From Tetragonia tetragonoides (lineage: Eukaryota > Streptophyta > Magnoliopsida > Caryophyllales > Aizoaceae), in the NCBI GenBank assembly GCA_038025085.1, contig CM076142.1:4997501-5061500 (forward strand): 64,000 bases of DNA. The letters are read 5' to 3'. How positions within the stretch are numbered: the first letter of the stretch is position 1; each line of letters opens with the position of its first letter. Under the pieces are notes generated by a model. The model saw nothing but the letters and a program-made list of their open reading frames with translations, made no database searches and had not been told where the DNA came from. This document shows positions 40,406 to 51,760 of the stretch, in pieces. Position numbers and translations under genes: made by a program.

Positions 40406-40769
40406 GCCTTATAAGAAACTTATTGTTATTTTTGTTGGTGTATCCATTTTTTATTTGCTTCAATATGCCCAAGGAAAAGATGAGTGAAATTCAGAATAAA
40501 AAATGAGAATATGAGATACATACGCTATGTCTGGCAAATATTTTTTGAAAACTTATCGAAAAACTTTATATGGATAGACAGGTTTTTTGGGGGAACTTTA
40601 ATGTTTATTGATGGCCAAAAGTTAAAAAAGTTGAGATTACACACAATTACAATAACTTGCAGCAAGAACTCACAGTTAGTCCAATTAACCAAATTGGTAT
40701 TAAAAACTCACAACTCACAATAATGATTGCTTTCACCTAATATATCCATAATTGCTTATTTCAATCTGG

Positions 40770-40945
40770 AGAATGATACATCCACCCACTGGGTTAGCAA
40801 CCCACATACTCTTTGTGTCTATCTCTCTCCTCTAGTTTCATATTCTCTATCCTCTATTTCCAAGAAATGACATTTAAAATAAGAGAAAGATGGATACAAA
40901 ATGAAGGTGGGTTACCCACTCACTGGGTCAATTAAACATTTTCCT
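40770..40945. mobile_element. MITE with CCCACTGGGT ends
   Basis: Left CCACCCACTGGGTTAGCAAC and right GGGTTACCCACTCACTGGGT form an imperfect inverted repeat around a pyrimidine-rich then purine-rich body. Related to the element at 29960-30135. Confidence 0.55.
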
Positions 40946-41532
40946 TTCAATCTCATTATGTTAACGAAAGCCAACGTGTTATAATAAAAGAAGAAGGTAA
41001 AAAGGTGTTTGTTTGGACGGAATGCATTTATGACGGACCCGCTAAATTAAATTGAATTGGTTATATCCATGTTATACGATTGAACTAGACGGAGCTAACC
41101 AACCCAAATCGAGTGGTTATAAACCAATGCAAGAAACTGATGCAAAGGAACTGAAACCTACACCTCATCCATATACCTATAGTGAAGGGAATCGTGTGGT
41201 CGACTAGTTCGCAATTATGGAATCCAAATTCCATTAGGTCATCATGCACATGATGCATGATGATGCCCCGCTTGCGGACGTCATGAAGCTACTTACTGAT
41301 GATGTAATAGGACCATAGGAGTGACATTTAGTAGAGTGGTTATTATGTAATCGGCTTCGGCCATCATTCTCACCAAAAAAAAAAAAACCTTGTGCCTTGG
41401 TTTAAGGTTCACTCTATTATTGTACGCTAAAATGCTTTCTTACCAACATATACATGAAAGGTCAAACCCGTTGGCCCGGGATGAATGACCCAAATTTTTA
41501 TTTATTTTAATTTTTTTGCCATGTTTATTTAA

Positions 41533-42347
41533 CGGAATTGCTTAACGTAAATTCTAAATTACTAAACGTAAATCTTTTTACCATAATATTTCCAAAAGTA
41601 CCCTTTGTATTAGCAAGGGTCATTTTCATTTCTTATTATTTTTCCTCTCAACTCTGTGATTATATTCCTTGTATTCAATTGGAAAATAAACCTAAATTAC
41701 TAACAATATCTATGATTTCTTCGATCAAAGCAATGTTTTTATGAAATTAATGCTATGTTCGTTTTTTTAGGGTCCAATTCATATACAGTTAACCAATGAA
41801 CTTTGAGATTGACAGTTTTTAATTATTCGTTGTTTAGGGTTAGGGGTGGTTTGAGTGGCGGGCTGGCGTGGTGGTTGACGACGGGGGCTAGGTGAGACGC
41901 GGTGGCAGGTGCAGTGGCTGGATTCGCGCAGTGAAGAGAGAGAGAGAGAGAGGCTTTGACAGGGGGGTCGGCTTTGACGGAGTTGGGGGCTTTATCGGGT
42001 CGAGGGGGCTCTGACGGTTGGGGGGGGCCTTTATCGGGGTGGTAGTGGGGTGGGAGGCTCTGTCGGGGTGGTGGTGGGCGGTGGAGGACTCTGTCGGGGT
42101 GGTGGTGTGGTGGGCGGTGGGCCCGGCGCTTCACCGTGAGTTCTGAGTTTTTGGAGGGGTGGCCTGACGGGGGAGTTGGGTTTCTTTGATTTTTTTTTTT
42201 CAATTGTCTTTTATTCTTTCAAGGTAAATGGAGAATTGATAGGGAGAAAATGAGGGAGGAGAGAGAAAGAGTGAGAAACTTAATAAGGGTATTATGGGAA
42301 GTGGAGATTTACGTTTAGTAATTTGCGATTTACGTATAGCAACCCCC
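41533..42347. mobile_element. MULE-type non-autonomous element (copy 2)
   Basis: Same terminal sequences as the element in FAR-2 intron 7: CGGAATTGCTTAACGTAAAT at the left, and at the right GATTTACGTATAGCAACCCC. Flanked by TTATTTAA on both sides (8 of 9 target bases match). Size 815 bp. The interior differs entirely from copy 1: a G-rich tract at about 41845-42160 with repeated GGGGTGGTGG. On the minus strand it reads as a Pro/His/Asp-rich frame of 126 codons. Low-complexity cargo, no transposase. Confidence 0.8.
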
Positions 42348-43186
42348 TTATTTAATGTTTGGTTGGCTGTATATTTCTGTTTTTATTATTTAGAAATCCC
42401 CGAATTACCAAAATGGTATTTAAAGTGAGCATCAGTGGACAATTTAGTCCTATTAAAATCACATGAGTCAATATGACCTTTAAAAATGAATTTTTGTGCA
42501 GATTCCCCCCTAAAACCGGGTTCAAGAGAATCTTGGCTAAAAAATATTTTTGGGCTGATTTTTTTTTTTTTTGGTATTTTTCCTAATTTCCCAAGCATTT
42601 TCTTATTTCATCTTTATTTATTCTCTTTCTTTTTGCTTTTCTTTATTTCTTCTGTTTTCCTTTCCCCACTCTCTCTCCAATTGGCAGTCTGGTCCAAGCT
42701 TGAAGAATCCATGTCTGCCGTGGCCATGGCTACCACCCGTGAGCTATTCACGATCTGCAAACTAATTACTGTAGTTTGCTCTTAATGCAAAGAAAGCATT
42801 AAAGACTCACCCTGTAAATAATAGGATTCAAAATTAAAGACCTTGGAGCCTGAATCTAAAAGGAAGAAGGATAAACAAAGAAAAACTTACTGATCCAAGG
42901 CGATAATGTTCAGGAGCAAACCAAACATACCCAGAATTTTCCTATATTCTCTTAATCAAATAGCAAATTACAGAAGAATCGGTGACAAGCATCACTTATT
43001 TAAATACCCGACGAGCTCGATTTTGATGATTTTGAGCTTCAATTCTGAAGGAGGTACTCAAAGCTTCGAATTTTAGGGTTGTAGAGATACTTTTTAATTT
43101 TCTGGTTACCTATTCTCATTGATTTCGCTAGACTTACCACTGATATGCAAATGTAGCTCCCTTTTCGGCATTGTTACAGCCTTGCC

Positions 43187-44444
43187 AGTATCATCCAATT
43201 TCTCCCACCCGAGACTCTGCTAGAATCATTTGAGGTAATTTCCGGAGACGAGTCACATGATACTTTGTTCTGAAATGGGTCTCCATCGGGTGGTTTTTCT
43301 TTCAAGACAGCTATGCAATTAATAAGGAAAAACTCTATACCCCATAATTTCCAACATTGAAAGAAGGTTTGGAGCTTACGCATACCCCAACGAGCCAAAA
43401 TGTTTTTATGGCTTGCCTTGCATGATAGGGTCCTCACGAATGACAGCAGGGTACGGCGAGGACTCGCAGAGGATCCGCGTTGTACTTTGTGTTTGGATCA
43501 TGATGAAACTATTTTACATATTCTCAGAGATTGTCAAGCTGGAAAATTTATATGGACTGGTTTGGGGGTACCTGCAAATAATGTTAATTTCTATGGAAAG
43601 AACATGGCTGAATGGAATATTATTGCTAGACAGGGAGGAAATGACGAGAAGTGGAACCAGTATTTTTCCCTTGCCGTATGGTGGTTATGGAAATGGCGCA
43701 ATGATCGTATATTTGAGCATGGAGCACATATTCCCCTGAATCCTATCTCCTTTCTTGACTTGAGGTGGAAGAAGCTTCAAAAAGCCTTTGAAAGAGAAGA
43801 AAACTTGCTGTTAAAAAAGAAAACAACCCGTGAGGAAGTCTGTATTCGGTGGTTTTCACCTCCAGCGGGTTGGGTGCTACTTAACACAGATGGTGCATCG
43901 AAGGGCAATCCGGGTGCGGCTGGTGGTGGCGGCCTTTTGCGTGATGACACAGGTCGGATGATAATGGCATTTTCTAGCCGTCTGGGTGTTTGTTCTTCCT
44001 TCAAAGCTGAGCTTCTAGCACTTCACAGAGGCTTGTTGATGGCTTGGGGCGCAGGATACAGAAAAGTACAGGTAAGAGTTGACTCTATGTTGGTAGCCTT
44101 GGCAATCAAGGGTGATCCACCAAAACATCACCCTTACCTGCACCCTGTCATGCAAATACGACGCCTTGTGGAGCAATCAGAATGGGATGTGAAGATTAAT
44201 CACTGTTATAGGGAAGCTAATTTTGCCGCGGACTGGCTGGCAAATACTGGGGTGAACCAGGATATTCCCATCCATACATGGAACACACCCCCTCCTCCTC
44301 TCTTTCAAATTTTACTTGAAGATCTTCAAGGCGTTGCTCGTCCTCGTATGATTAGAATTTCGTAGTTTTGGTTTAATTTGTGTTTTTTGTTTTAGGGGCT
44401 GTGTCCCCACATTCTCACCAAAAAAAAAAAAAAAGTATCATCCA
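43187..44444 (+). mobile_element. 5'-truncated LINE with 11 bp target duplication
   Basis: AGTATCATCCA at 43187-43197 and again at 44434-44444 bounds a 1.24 kb insert that ends in an A tail (about 44419-44433). Together with the zf-RVT/RNase H frame this is a classic 5'-truncated non-LTR insertion. It sits inside the long-TIR element at 42393-44885 and is therefore younger. Confidence 0.93.
43199..44365 (+). pseudogene. LINE ORF2 C-terminal remnant (zf-RVT and RNase H)
   Basis: One frame runs from the 5' junction to the TAG at 44363-44365, broken by two TGA codons in GDESHDTLF*NGSPSGGF and FQH*KKVWSL, both where the family has Trp. After them the frame is open: KMFLWLALHDRVLTNDSRVR with CTLCLDHDETILHILRDC is the zinc-binding reverse-transcriptase domain (zf-RVT), and LLNTDGASKGNPGAAGGGGL, then FKAELLALHRGL, VRVDSMLV and NHCYREANFAADWLA is the type I RNase H domain, whose D-E-D and late D residues are present. 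The reverse transcriptase itself is missing because of 5' truncation, so the element cannot move by itself. Confidence 0.9.
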
Positions 44445-44885
44445 TATTCTTTTCTAGATTTTGTCCATTTTTTCAAGCCTAAATTTTGCTAGTTCTGTAT
44501 ATACATATGACGATGGAGAATGAGTTGTTGAAGAAGAAGAAAAACATGGGAGGAGAGAGAAGTGAGAGTGGGTGGTCAGGTGGACATAAAATTGCATAGA
44601 GAGGGGGAAGTAGGAGCAGAACTAATAAAGAAAAGGGAAAAGAAAAAGAATAAAAAGATGAAATAAGAAAATCTTTGGAAATTAGGAAAAATATCATAGA
44701 GATAGAAAAAACCGCCCAAAAAATATCTTTTAGCAAAGATTCCCCCTAAACCCGGTTTTAAGTGGGAATCTGCATAAATGTTCATTTTTAAAGGCCATAT
44801 TGACTCATGTGATTTTAATAGGACTAAATTGTCCACTGATATTCACTTTAAATACCATTTTGGTAATTTGGGAATTTAGAAATAA

Positions 44886-45476
44886 AAGGTTTAAGAATCT
44901 ACTATCATGGTTGGGTAGATACAAGAACTCATGTGCATTAAAGAAAAACCCACCCAAACACATATCAACATCAATAATAATGTGGGAGAAAACCACCCAA
45001 AGATCCGACCCGATGATCACCTTTATGTGTGTCGAAAAAGTTTGGAGTAAGCTTTATTAATAGGAATTTTGACCAATAGTCCATTTTTAAAGGAGCACAC
45101 ATGAAGTACTTAGTGGGCTTGGGCCGCACAAATACAAACTAAAGGCCTTGTAGCCCATCTTTTCAGTTGGGAATGGGCTTGAAGAAGCAGCAAGTCCTAG
45201 CCTTTCATCTCACAATCTTGTTGATAACTTTGTTGAAGATCAACATTATATGTGATGGTAGAAATATGCAAATTAAAACAATTTCTCTTAAATAGAAAAC
45301 TAAAACAATCAATCTTCATATGCTTTGTTGTACTCTACTAATTAGTGTAACACATCTGTTTTTGAATCAAAATTCAAGCTATAAAACAATCATTTAGTGA
45401 TGAAGTGATAATAAAATGGGTACTATTAATAACACTCCTATATAGGAGTGTGGTTATAACTAGTAGTACTCAATGA
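44886..45476. other. 3' flank of root-cap copy C
   Basis: No gene. From about 45190 on, the sequence is homologous to the 3' flank of root-cap B (for example GATAACTTTGTTGAAGATCA and the hairpin ACTCCTATATAGGAGT at 45433-45450), so the C duplication included downstream sequence. Confidence 0.6.
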
Positions 45477-46920
45477 TCAGCGCTTGCAAACAACTCCAGG
45501 GCCACTAAGGCCAGTAGCACAGTTAAGATCAGCAAACTCCAATGTCTCAGCAGAATTCGCGCTCGCTTTCCCATTGAACCTAGCAACAGCACAATCAGTA
45601 GCAAAGATGTTGGTTGAAGAGAATTCCTTTTCGCCACCAAGAACAGGCATTGCCACCCCTATCTTAACGCGGCTAACATAGTTGCTTGCATAGGTTTGGC
45701 CTAAAACACCGTTAACATTTCCGCTCAAGGAGTAAAACTTGAAGCTTAAATCAAGGTGTGCAAAGCAATCCTCTTGGGTTACACCATACTTATGGATCAT
45801 TGAATCCTTTTCGGTGATTGGAACCACTGTGGCCTTAATCTTGAACTTGCCTTCAGCCTCAATTTCCACTGTGTTTGTGGCCTTGGACCTTGTAATGGTT
45901 AAGCCACTGACTGATGATTCCCAGTTGGCTCCGTCGGACTCTGGAAGGTCGATAGGCTGGCCGTCAAAGGCTAGAGAAAGGCGGTCTGAGGCATCATTCG
46001 AAGTGGCAGTCTTAAGTGCACCAAGGTAGAGCTTGTGGTCATCAAACATGATGCCTAGTGACTGTACCCAGGTGAAGTCCCTGCCCATGTTGGCGTTGCG
46101 CTTGCCAATGAAGCGAGCGTTGATATGGAGGTTAGAGTCGGTCACAAGGCAGAAGTCTTTGTCCTTCTTGCCGTGGAAGTAGAATGTAATGCCATCAGCT
46201 CCGATGAACCTTGGGTCTTGGCACACTGCACCTGGCTTGTTGCAATCTGCAAACAACCCATATTGAATGTCATTTTAATGAAAGTTAGATTAACTGATGT
46301 TTTAACTTATAACTTTACCATAGTGTATGTGATCTAACCAATAATTATGCAACATCAGGTTTCTTAGATTATGTGGATTAGGATTTATCTTAGGGATCTC
46401 ATTTTTCAGTACTCTGACAAGGAATATATCTTGAGCATGTCATGCATCTAATAATGGTTTGAGATATGCTAAACTAATTTATTATTTCTCTGTTAATAAT
46501 GTGCAAATCACCTTAAAGCAAAGGAGCTAAAAACTAGGAGCTAAAGAAGAACTTACTGCAAACAGGGCTGCAAGTGACACAGTCAACCTAACAAGACGCG
46601 TAGTTCTTGTTCATGCATCTAACCTTCTTTGCACTAGATGAGGATGGTGGAGGTGGGGAAGGGGTGGTTGAGGGCGGTGTTGGAATCGCTGGTGGTGGGT
46701 AAGTAGCATCACAAACAGCTTGACATGAGCCACAATCAGCTGAACAACTACGAGGGCAAGATTCCGGACAATATAGGTCCTTGTGATAACAAGGGGAGAA
46801 CTTTTCTTGGCACTTGACCTTCTTAGGCTTCTTAGGTTTCTGAGGCTTATCGTCGTTGGCAGCCTCAGCGAATGCCAAGGCAAGGATGAGAATGAGGCAA
46901 ACAACCGTGGCTCGCTTCAT
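45477..46920 (-). pseudogene. Root-cap/LEA-related copy C, nonsense mutated
   Basis: Minus-strand paralogue of B with exons 46557-46920 and 45477-46246 and the same splice phase. The signal peptide (MKRATVVCLILILALAFAEA), first Cys-rich repeat and Pro/Ser linker are intact. In the second Cys-rich repeat a 45 bp in-frame deletion removes 15 residues relative to B, and the next codon, Glu in B, is TAG (46588-46590), so translation stops after about 110 residues at KNYASC. Exon 2 remains fully open for 256 codons to CKR and differs from B at scattered sites, so inactivation is probably recent. It could yield only a truncated secreted Cys-rich peptide. It lies just inside the right arm in the same orientation as that arm's B. 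Confidence 0.88.
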
Positions 46921-47007
46921 CTTTTTTTTGGGTATCAAATGGAGGGGATTTTGTTTGTAGTTTGTGAGTTATGGTATGAGAATGTCAATACTCATTGCCT
47001 ATGCATT

Positions 47008-47015
47008 CTTTTATA
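47008..47015 (-). promoter_or_regulatory. TATA box of root-cap copy C
   Basis: TATAAAAG on the minus strand about 88 bases upstream of the ATG at 46920, conserved with copy B including the following AATGCATAGGCAATGAGTAT. Confidence 0.7.
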
Positions 47016-47830
47016 GTGATCTAAGAGGCGCTTTTATGTTGTTTCAAGCTTAAGCATACAAAAGAATACTCCCAGAATAGGCTAGTAACCATCTTCTAAC
47101 TTGAAGTGTGCCTGAATTTTTGGGTTATCATTGTTAAGTCAATGTTTTTTATATTCTTCAATCATTTGTTTGTATCAGTAATACATACACAGTATCTGTT
47201 TCCTATAATAGTACTCCAACAGGTTGACATTAATATCATATTAATAATGTGTGATATCTAAGTTATATAGAGCCATAGATTTTAGAGATCAACAGTATTC
47301 TGTATGACATAGATCATGTTATATTAGAAATTTGGGGATTTTATTATTAAATAAATAATGTGGCACACTAAAGACACTCTCACTAATAATTAAATTGAAA
47401 GGCAAGGCGCTTTCAGGAAGCTATTTTAAGAATAGTAATTTCCCCCTTCGGTACAGACGTCTTAGGGAAATTCTATTCTCAGGATACAATGCCTTCACAC
47501 TAGAATCAAAAAGTCTGTGCAACTATTTGATTCTTGACCAAGAACTCCATATACTCAATATTTGTGTGTGATAGTGTTTGTGAAAATACACTTTTATTTT
47601 TACTCATATCTCATGGTTAATCAAATGCCCAAATGGTGGTTGGTATTTATAGATGTTGAAACAACACCATTTGAATCATTGCATCTCTCTTGTTCATTTA
47701 GAAATGACAAGATACAATGTTTCACTTATACATGCCTCTTGGTATTAAGCATCCAAAAGACACATTGGTTCATTTTTGAGACAACCCAACTACCACCATA
47801 AGAAACATTAATTATTTAGTGTATTTCTAT
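47016..47830. other. Upstream flank of copy C and spacer
   Basis: To about 47330 the sequence is homologous to the upstream flank of root-cap B, including TTCAGGCACACTTCAAGTTA on the minus strand. From there to 47830 it is AT-rich with no gene seen. Confidence 0.5.
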
Positions 47831-48325
47831 TGTGATTTTAGAAACGCGAAACGGGAAACGTGAAACGCGAAAACGGAAACGCGAAACGCGGAAACGTGAA
47901 ACGGGAAACGGCGATTCTCAAAATGCCGGAAACGTCCCCACAAAAATATATTAAAAAAATAATACTAAAAAAAAGAAAATATAATTATTCCATCACTTAA
48001 TTAACATGACAAATCAAAATATCATCAAGATAATAACTCATGAAACGAAAACAAATACATAGGGTTGGAGAAAAAAGAGTGAGAATGTCGGAAACAGACA
48101 AAGAAATTAGGGTTTAGAAGAGAAGAAAGTATTTTTTGAGTCAGAAACGTTTCTTTCTTGCGTTTCGAGAGCGTTTTTTTTTCTTTTTTGCGTTTCTAGC
48201 GCGTTTCTTTTGTGCATTGCGTTTCTTTTGCATTTCTTTTTCAAAAGCGTTTCAGTGCGTTTCGTGTTTCGGAAACGTTTCTGAAACGCGAAACGCAGTC
48301 TCCAGAACGTTTCCGTGCTTCATTG
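47831..48325. repeat. GAAACG minisatellite / foldback at inner edge of right arm
   Basis: The left part (47841-47925) is repeated GAAACG(C/G/T)(G) units. The right part (about 48145-48318) is the complementary CGTTTC-type repeats, ending GAACGTTTCCGTGCTTCATT. The arms flank an AT-rich core, so the whole resembles a foldback element. It ends directly where homology to the left arm begins (GCAACACTGG). Confidence 0.75.
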
Positions 48326-48439
48326 GGCAACACTGGCCTTTGAAGTATGTGATTACAATGCTTGGCTTTTGTTGGCTTCAAAATTGAGGGTAACATATGG
48401 AATTTTCTTAGTTTTGTAGTTTGAGAGCTTTTGAGATAG

Positions 48440-51400
48440 AAGGTGTGGATATAAAGGGCTCGACAAAGTCTTGGAGGCAAAGTTGTTTGATGCAAAAGCA
48501 AGTGGAAATTCCATCAAGATCCAGGAAGCCCAGGTTTGAAAAGCATGGCACTTTTTCTCATAGGACTCAAGTTGCGGTAGTTTTATTATCATATTTCTCT
48601 CTTCCTGCTAATTTGCTTTGATCAATGCCATGTTTGTAGGATATGGCTGTTCTGTATGATTTAACTGCAGCTTGCTCATAAGTATATTCTAAATTCCTTC
48701 TATGGTATCGTCATGCGAAAGTAAGTCCCCTCCCCCCCCCCCCCCAACTTCTTGGTGTACTCTTTTAGGTTGGTTAATGAAAATTGTGTTATACTCTACT
48801 TCCTCCCTCCCTCCTCCCCCTCCCTTGTTTTTGTTTATGACCAGTATACTTCCTTGTTCAATAGAATAATTACACATCTCTCTTATCTTGATCCCATTTC
48901 AAGCTGTTACCAAGACCAAATTAGGTTATGATCCAGTGGAGGTAAATCCTGAAGACATGGTTCGTTTTGCAAAAGATAAGCCTAAGGTATGGTTTCTGTT
49001 TTTTAAAACTAATTGTTACCTTCTGTCCATAAGTGTATGTTTGCAGCTGCTTACAAGTACTATCTGAGCTTTGCCACTTTTGCTCATAAACTTTACTTTA
49101 AGCATGCTATAAGCTTGTTCTTTGGTTCTTTGCGGACATTGATACTGCACGGTGGTAGCTGATATACAGCCTAAATTGTACTGGAGAAGAGGTGTATCAG
49201 TTGGGAGTCTGTAAATACGCTAAAAGACTACGGGATTTGGTATGTACTATGTACAGGATATTTATACCTGGATTTTCTGTCTTAGGCAACAAGGCTATTT
49301 CCTCACTTCAGGGACTCCAGTAACTACACTCTCTTCAGTAGCTCTGTACTCATGAGGTAGTGCAGTTTCTCTGTCTAAGGTGATGGCAGTGACACATTTA
49401 AAAAAAAATGCGAGTTGTAATTCCCCCACCCCCACCCCCACCCCCCTTGTAGGAGTGTCAGTGTATGACCTCAATGTGGTAATGAACTTCGTCTCATATA
49501 TATTGTCTAAGGCAAATAACCCCAACATGGTGGTGTCTTCTTTGTTTTCTGTAGCTATTTAGGTTCTTCTTAGCTAATCTTATTTTCATGCTCTTTTTGT
49601 TGTAATCTTCTTCAAGCATCCTTTTTTTCATTCTGCCTGATTTGTTTTCGTTGTCTATATATGCATTTATTGTTTCCTGATGTCTGCTTTTATTTCCAGC
49701 CCTCACCAGTTGTTACAGATGAGGATTGCACAGCATGTGATTTTAATCGACCTGGCAAAACCTGTCTTTCGATACCTGAATAGTTTTGGCGTGCAGAAAC
49801 GTACATGGCAAAGAAAAGGTATATCATCACTTTTTATTCATTGGGAGTTCTGAACCCTGGCTGGTAACAAACACTTATGTTCCTATTTCTTTTCAACCAT
49901 ACCAATGACTACTACCATGTGAAGAGGCAGATTGAGTCTGAAGTCTTTTCTTGAGCTCCCAAAGGTGGACCAACAGTCAAAGCTAAAGGAACGTCTTCGA
50001 AAGTACTGTCAAAAGGTATTTTAATACTTCCAAAGCTGTTAAAATTTTACTTGATTATTTACTTCACTTATTGCAACAATGTGTGTCTGTGCTGTCTGTA
50101 GGCGTATAAGCAGGTGCTTGACATGCTAGCAACTGAGCTTCGTGAAGCAGGAATCTGCATGAGGCAAAATTCATCTTATGTTGGTACTGTTCGTAGGTAA
50201 GCGTCGTTGGTTTGTTATTTGTTTTGCTTGGTAAGTGACAGTAAGGAGCTGTATGCAATTTTCTTCCTGACTCCTGGTTTAGAAATCTACCTTTAACAAA
50301 GGCTAGTTGTGTAGCGTAAGCAGCACTGGCCTTTAAATTACGTGAAATACAGTGTATCACGTGTTCTTGGCTTCAAAATTTTGAATGAGTTCTCTGTTTC
50401 TGAAGCTTTCCAGATAGAAGGTATGAATATAAAGGGCTCAACAATGTCTGGAAGGAGAAGTTGCTGATGCAAAAGCAAGTGGAAATTCCATTAAGATTCA
50501 GGAAGCCCAGGTTAGGAAAGTAATGTTTTTTCCCCCTGAAATAACTCAAGTTTGAGGTAGTTCTATTATGCTTAATTATCTTATCCTTCTAATTTTCTTT
50601 GATTAATGCCATGTTTGTAGGATATGGTTGTCGTGTAAGATACATTGCAGCTTGCTCATAAGTGTAAGATGGTACTCCATGGATTTGGCTGGGGTTGTCA
50701 CATACACAGGCACCAATATCATCCAAGATGCTCTCTTACTGGTTGAGAAAATTGGTCGCTTGCTTGAGCTAGATACAGAGGGAATCTGGTGCGTGCTACC
50801 AGGATCATTTGCAGAGAACTTTACTTTTGAAACTAAGTATGGTTTTGGTTCTTGGCTGCATTTTTTTATGTGGGTAACAACTCTGCGATTCTTAATTTCT
50901 TAGGTACTGTATTTGATATCAATGAGACTAATGATTGGATTTCTAAATTTGTGTTGCAGAGACTCAAAGAAGAAGCTAACAATATCGTATGCATGTGTTA
51001 TGCTTAGTGTAGATGACAGCTGATCAAACCTAGGTTAGTTATAGCTGTATCCTTCTCTACATCTAGGTCTCCCTTATTGCATATATTCTGAAATTTTGGC
51101 TGATGAAAGTTTACTTTTACTGACGGATATATATCTGATATGAGAAGTTGTTACATCTTCCTTTACCAAAAAGTTATTACATCTTACTAATAGCTGCATA
51201 TCTGAGTTAGAAGACTATAGTAACTAGTAAGAATGACAATTATTTCTGGATGCACCAAAACTAGAAAGTAAGGTATTTAGTTTGAATGGAGAAAGTAATT
51301 TATATTCAATGTCTTAAGAGTATTTTGTAATGTTCTATATTGTCCCCTAGTGATTGGTGTGTCTTTACCTATTTTTCTTTAAACTAATTTATCTGTACTT

Positions 51401-51760
51401 ACAATAACTATTGTTTTTAGGCACCGAAAGATCCTGTCACGAGAACATATACAACAATAGCGAATGGTCAAATACTCAAATGAATTGAAGTGGATGGTCA
51501 ATTGAATTGAAGTGGATGGTCATTAAAAGGTAATCAGTGATACTGCCTTAACCTTTGTAATATTTACTTGAGGATTTTCAAATCATTCAATTTTCCTTTT
51601 GTTTCTGATCATAGGCGATGATTCTGCCTGTATCCAAAGTAGAAGGCGTTCTCATCAAGAAGTGGTATGCGGTTTTAATGATGATGGAACCCTGGCAGAA
51701 CTTTTGATGTTAAGTTCAGAGGAGAGCTTAAGCAGTTAAGCTCATCAAGGTTTTCCAGGT
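48440..51760 (+). pseudogene. POL2: DNA polymerase epsilon catalytic subunit pseudogene (right)
   Basis: Plus-strand mirror of the left copies. First comes a leftover of copy I (YKGLDKVLEAKLFDAKASGN at about 48450-48510, and a frameshifted DMAVLYD exon at 48641-48720), then copy II: 48911-48988 (GYDPVEVNPEDMVRFAKDKP), 49700-49817, about 49912-50015, 50100-50196, about 50409-50513, 50622-50840, about 50960-51010 and about 51614-51760. Stops, the missing motif B segment and DTE in place of DTD are the same as on the left. Arrangement and lesions show a non-functional polymerase fragment. A normal POL2 must exist elsewhere, because the gene is essential. Confidence 0.88.

Larger units (their letters stand above)
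39522..41532. other. Intergenic upstream of FAR-2, no gene
   Basis: Contains a possible TATA motif (CATAAATAG, minus strand, about 39624-39632), a T run at about 40109-40126, a short foldback at 40325-40405 and a MITE at about 40770-40945. No coding exon recognised. Confidence 0.5.
42393..44885. mobile_element. Long-TIR non-autonomous element with nested LINE
   Basis: About 300 bases at 42393-42700 recur in reverse orientation at about 44575-44885: both read AATTACCAAAATGGTATTTA, then CAGTGGACAATTTAGTCC, then CACATGAGTCAATATG, then a T-rich segment with TTCCTAATTTCC. Such long inverted termini suggest a MULE-like or foldback element. The interior left half (42700-43187) looks like captured host sequence on the minus strand, with a possible exon ending GTTTGCTCCTGAACATTATC...ATCAG before GTAAGT at about 42893. 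A LINE then inserted at 43187. No target duplication was found for the outer element. Confidence 0.65.

Noticed and set aside
41823..42203. Pro/His-rich 126-codon frame as a functional gene
   Set aside because: Low-complexity GGGGTGGTGG repeat inside a non-autonomous MULE, with no splice or promoter context. Kept only as cargo.
43413..43739. 108-codon frame overlapping the LINE ORF
   Set aside because: A different reading frame of the same zf-RVT region. The other frame carries the conserved residues.
47841..47925. Regularly spaced GAAACG repeats as a CRISPR-like array
   Set aside because: Units are about 6-8 bases without distinct spacers, and this is plant nuclear DNA.
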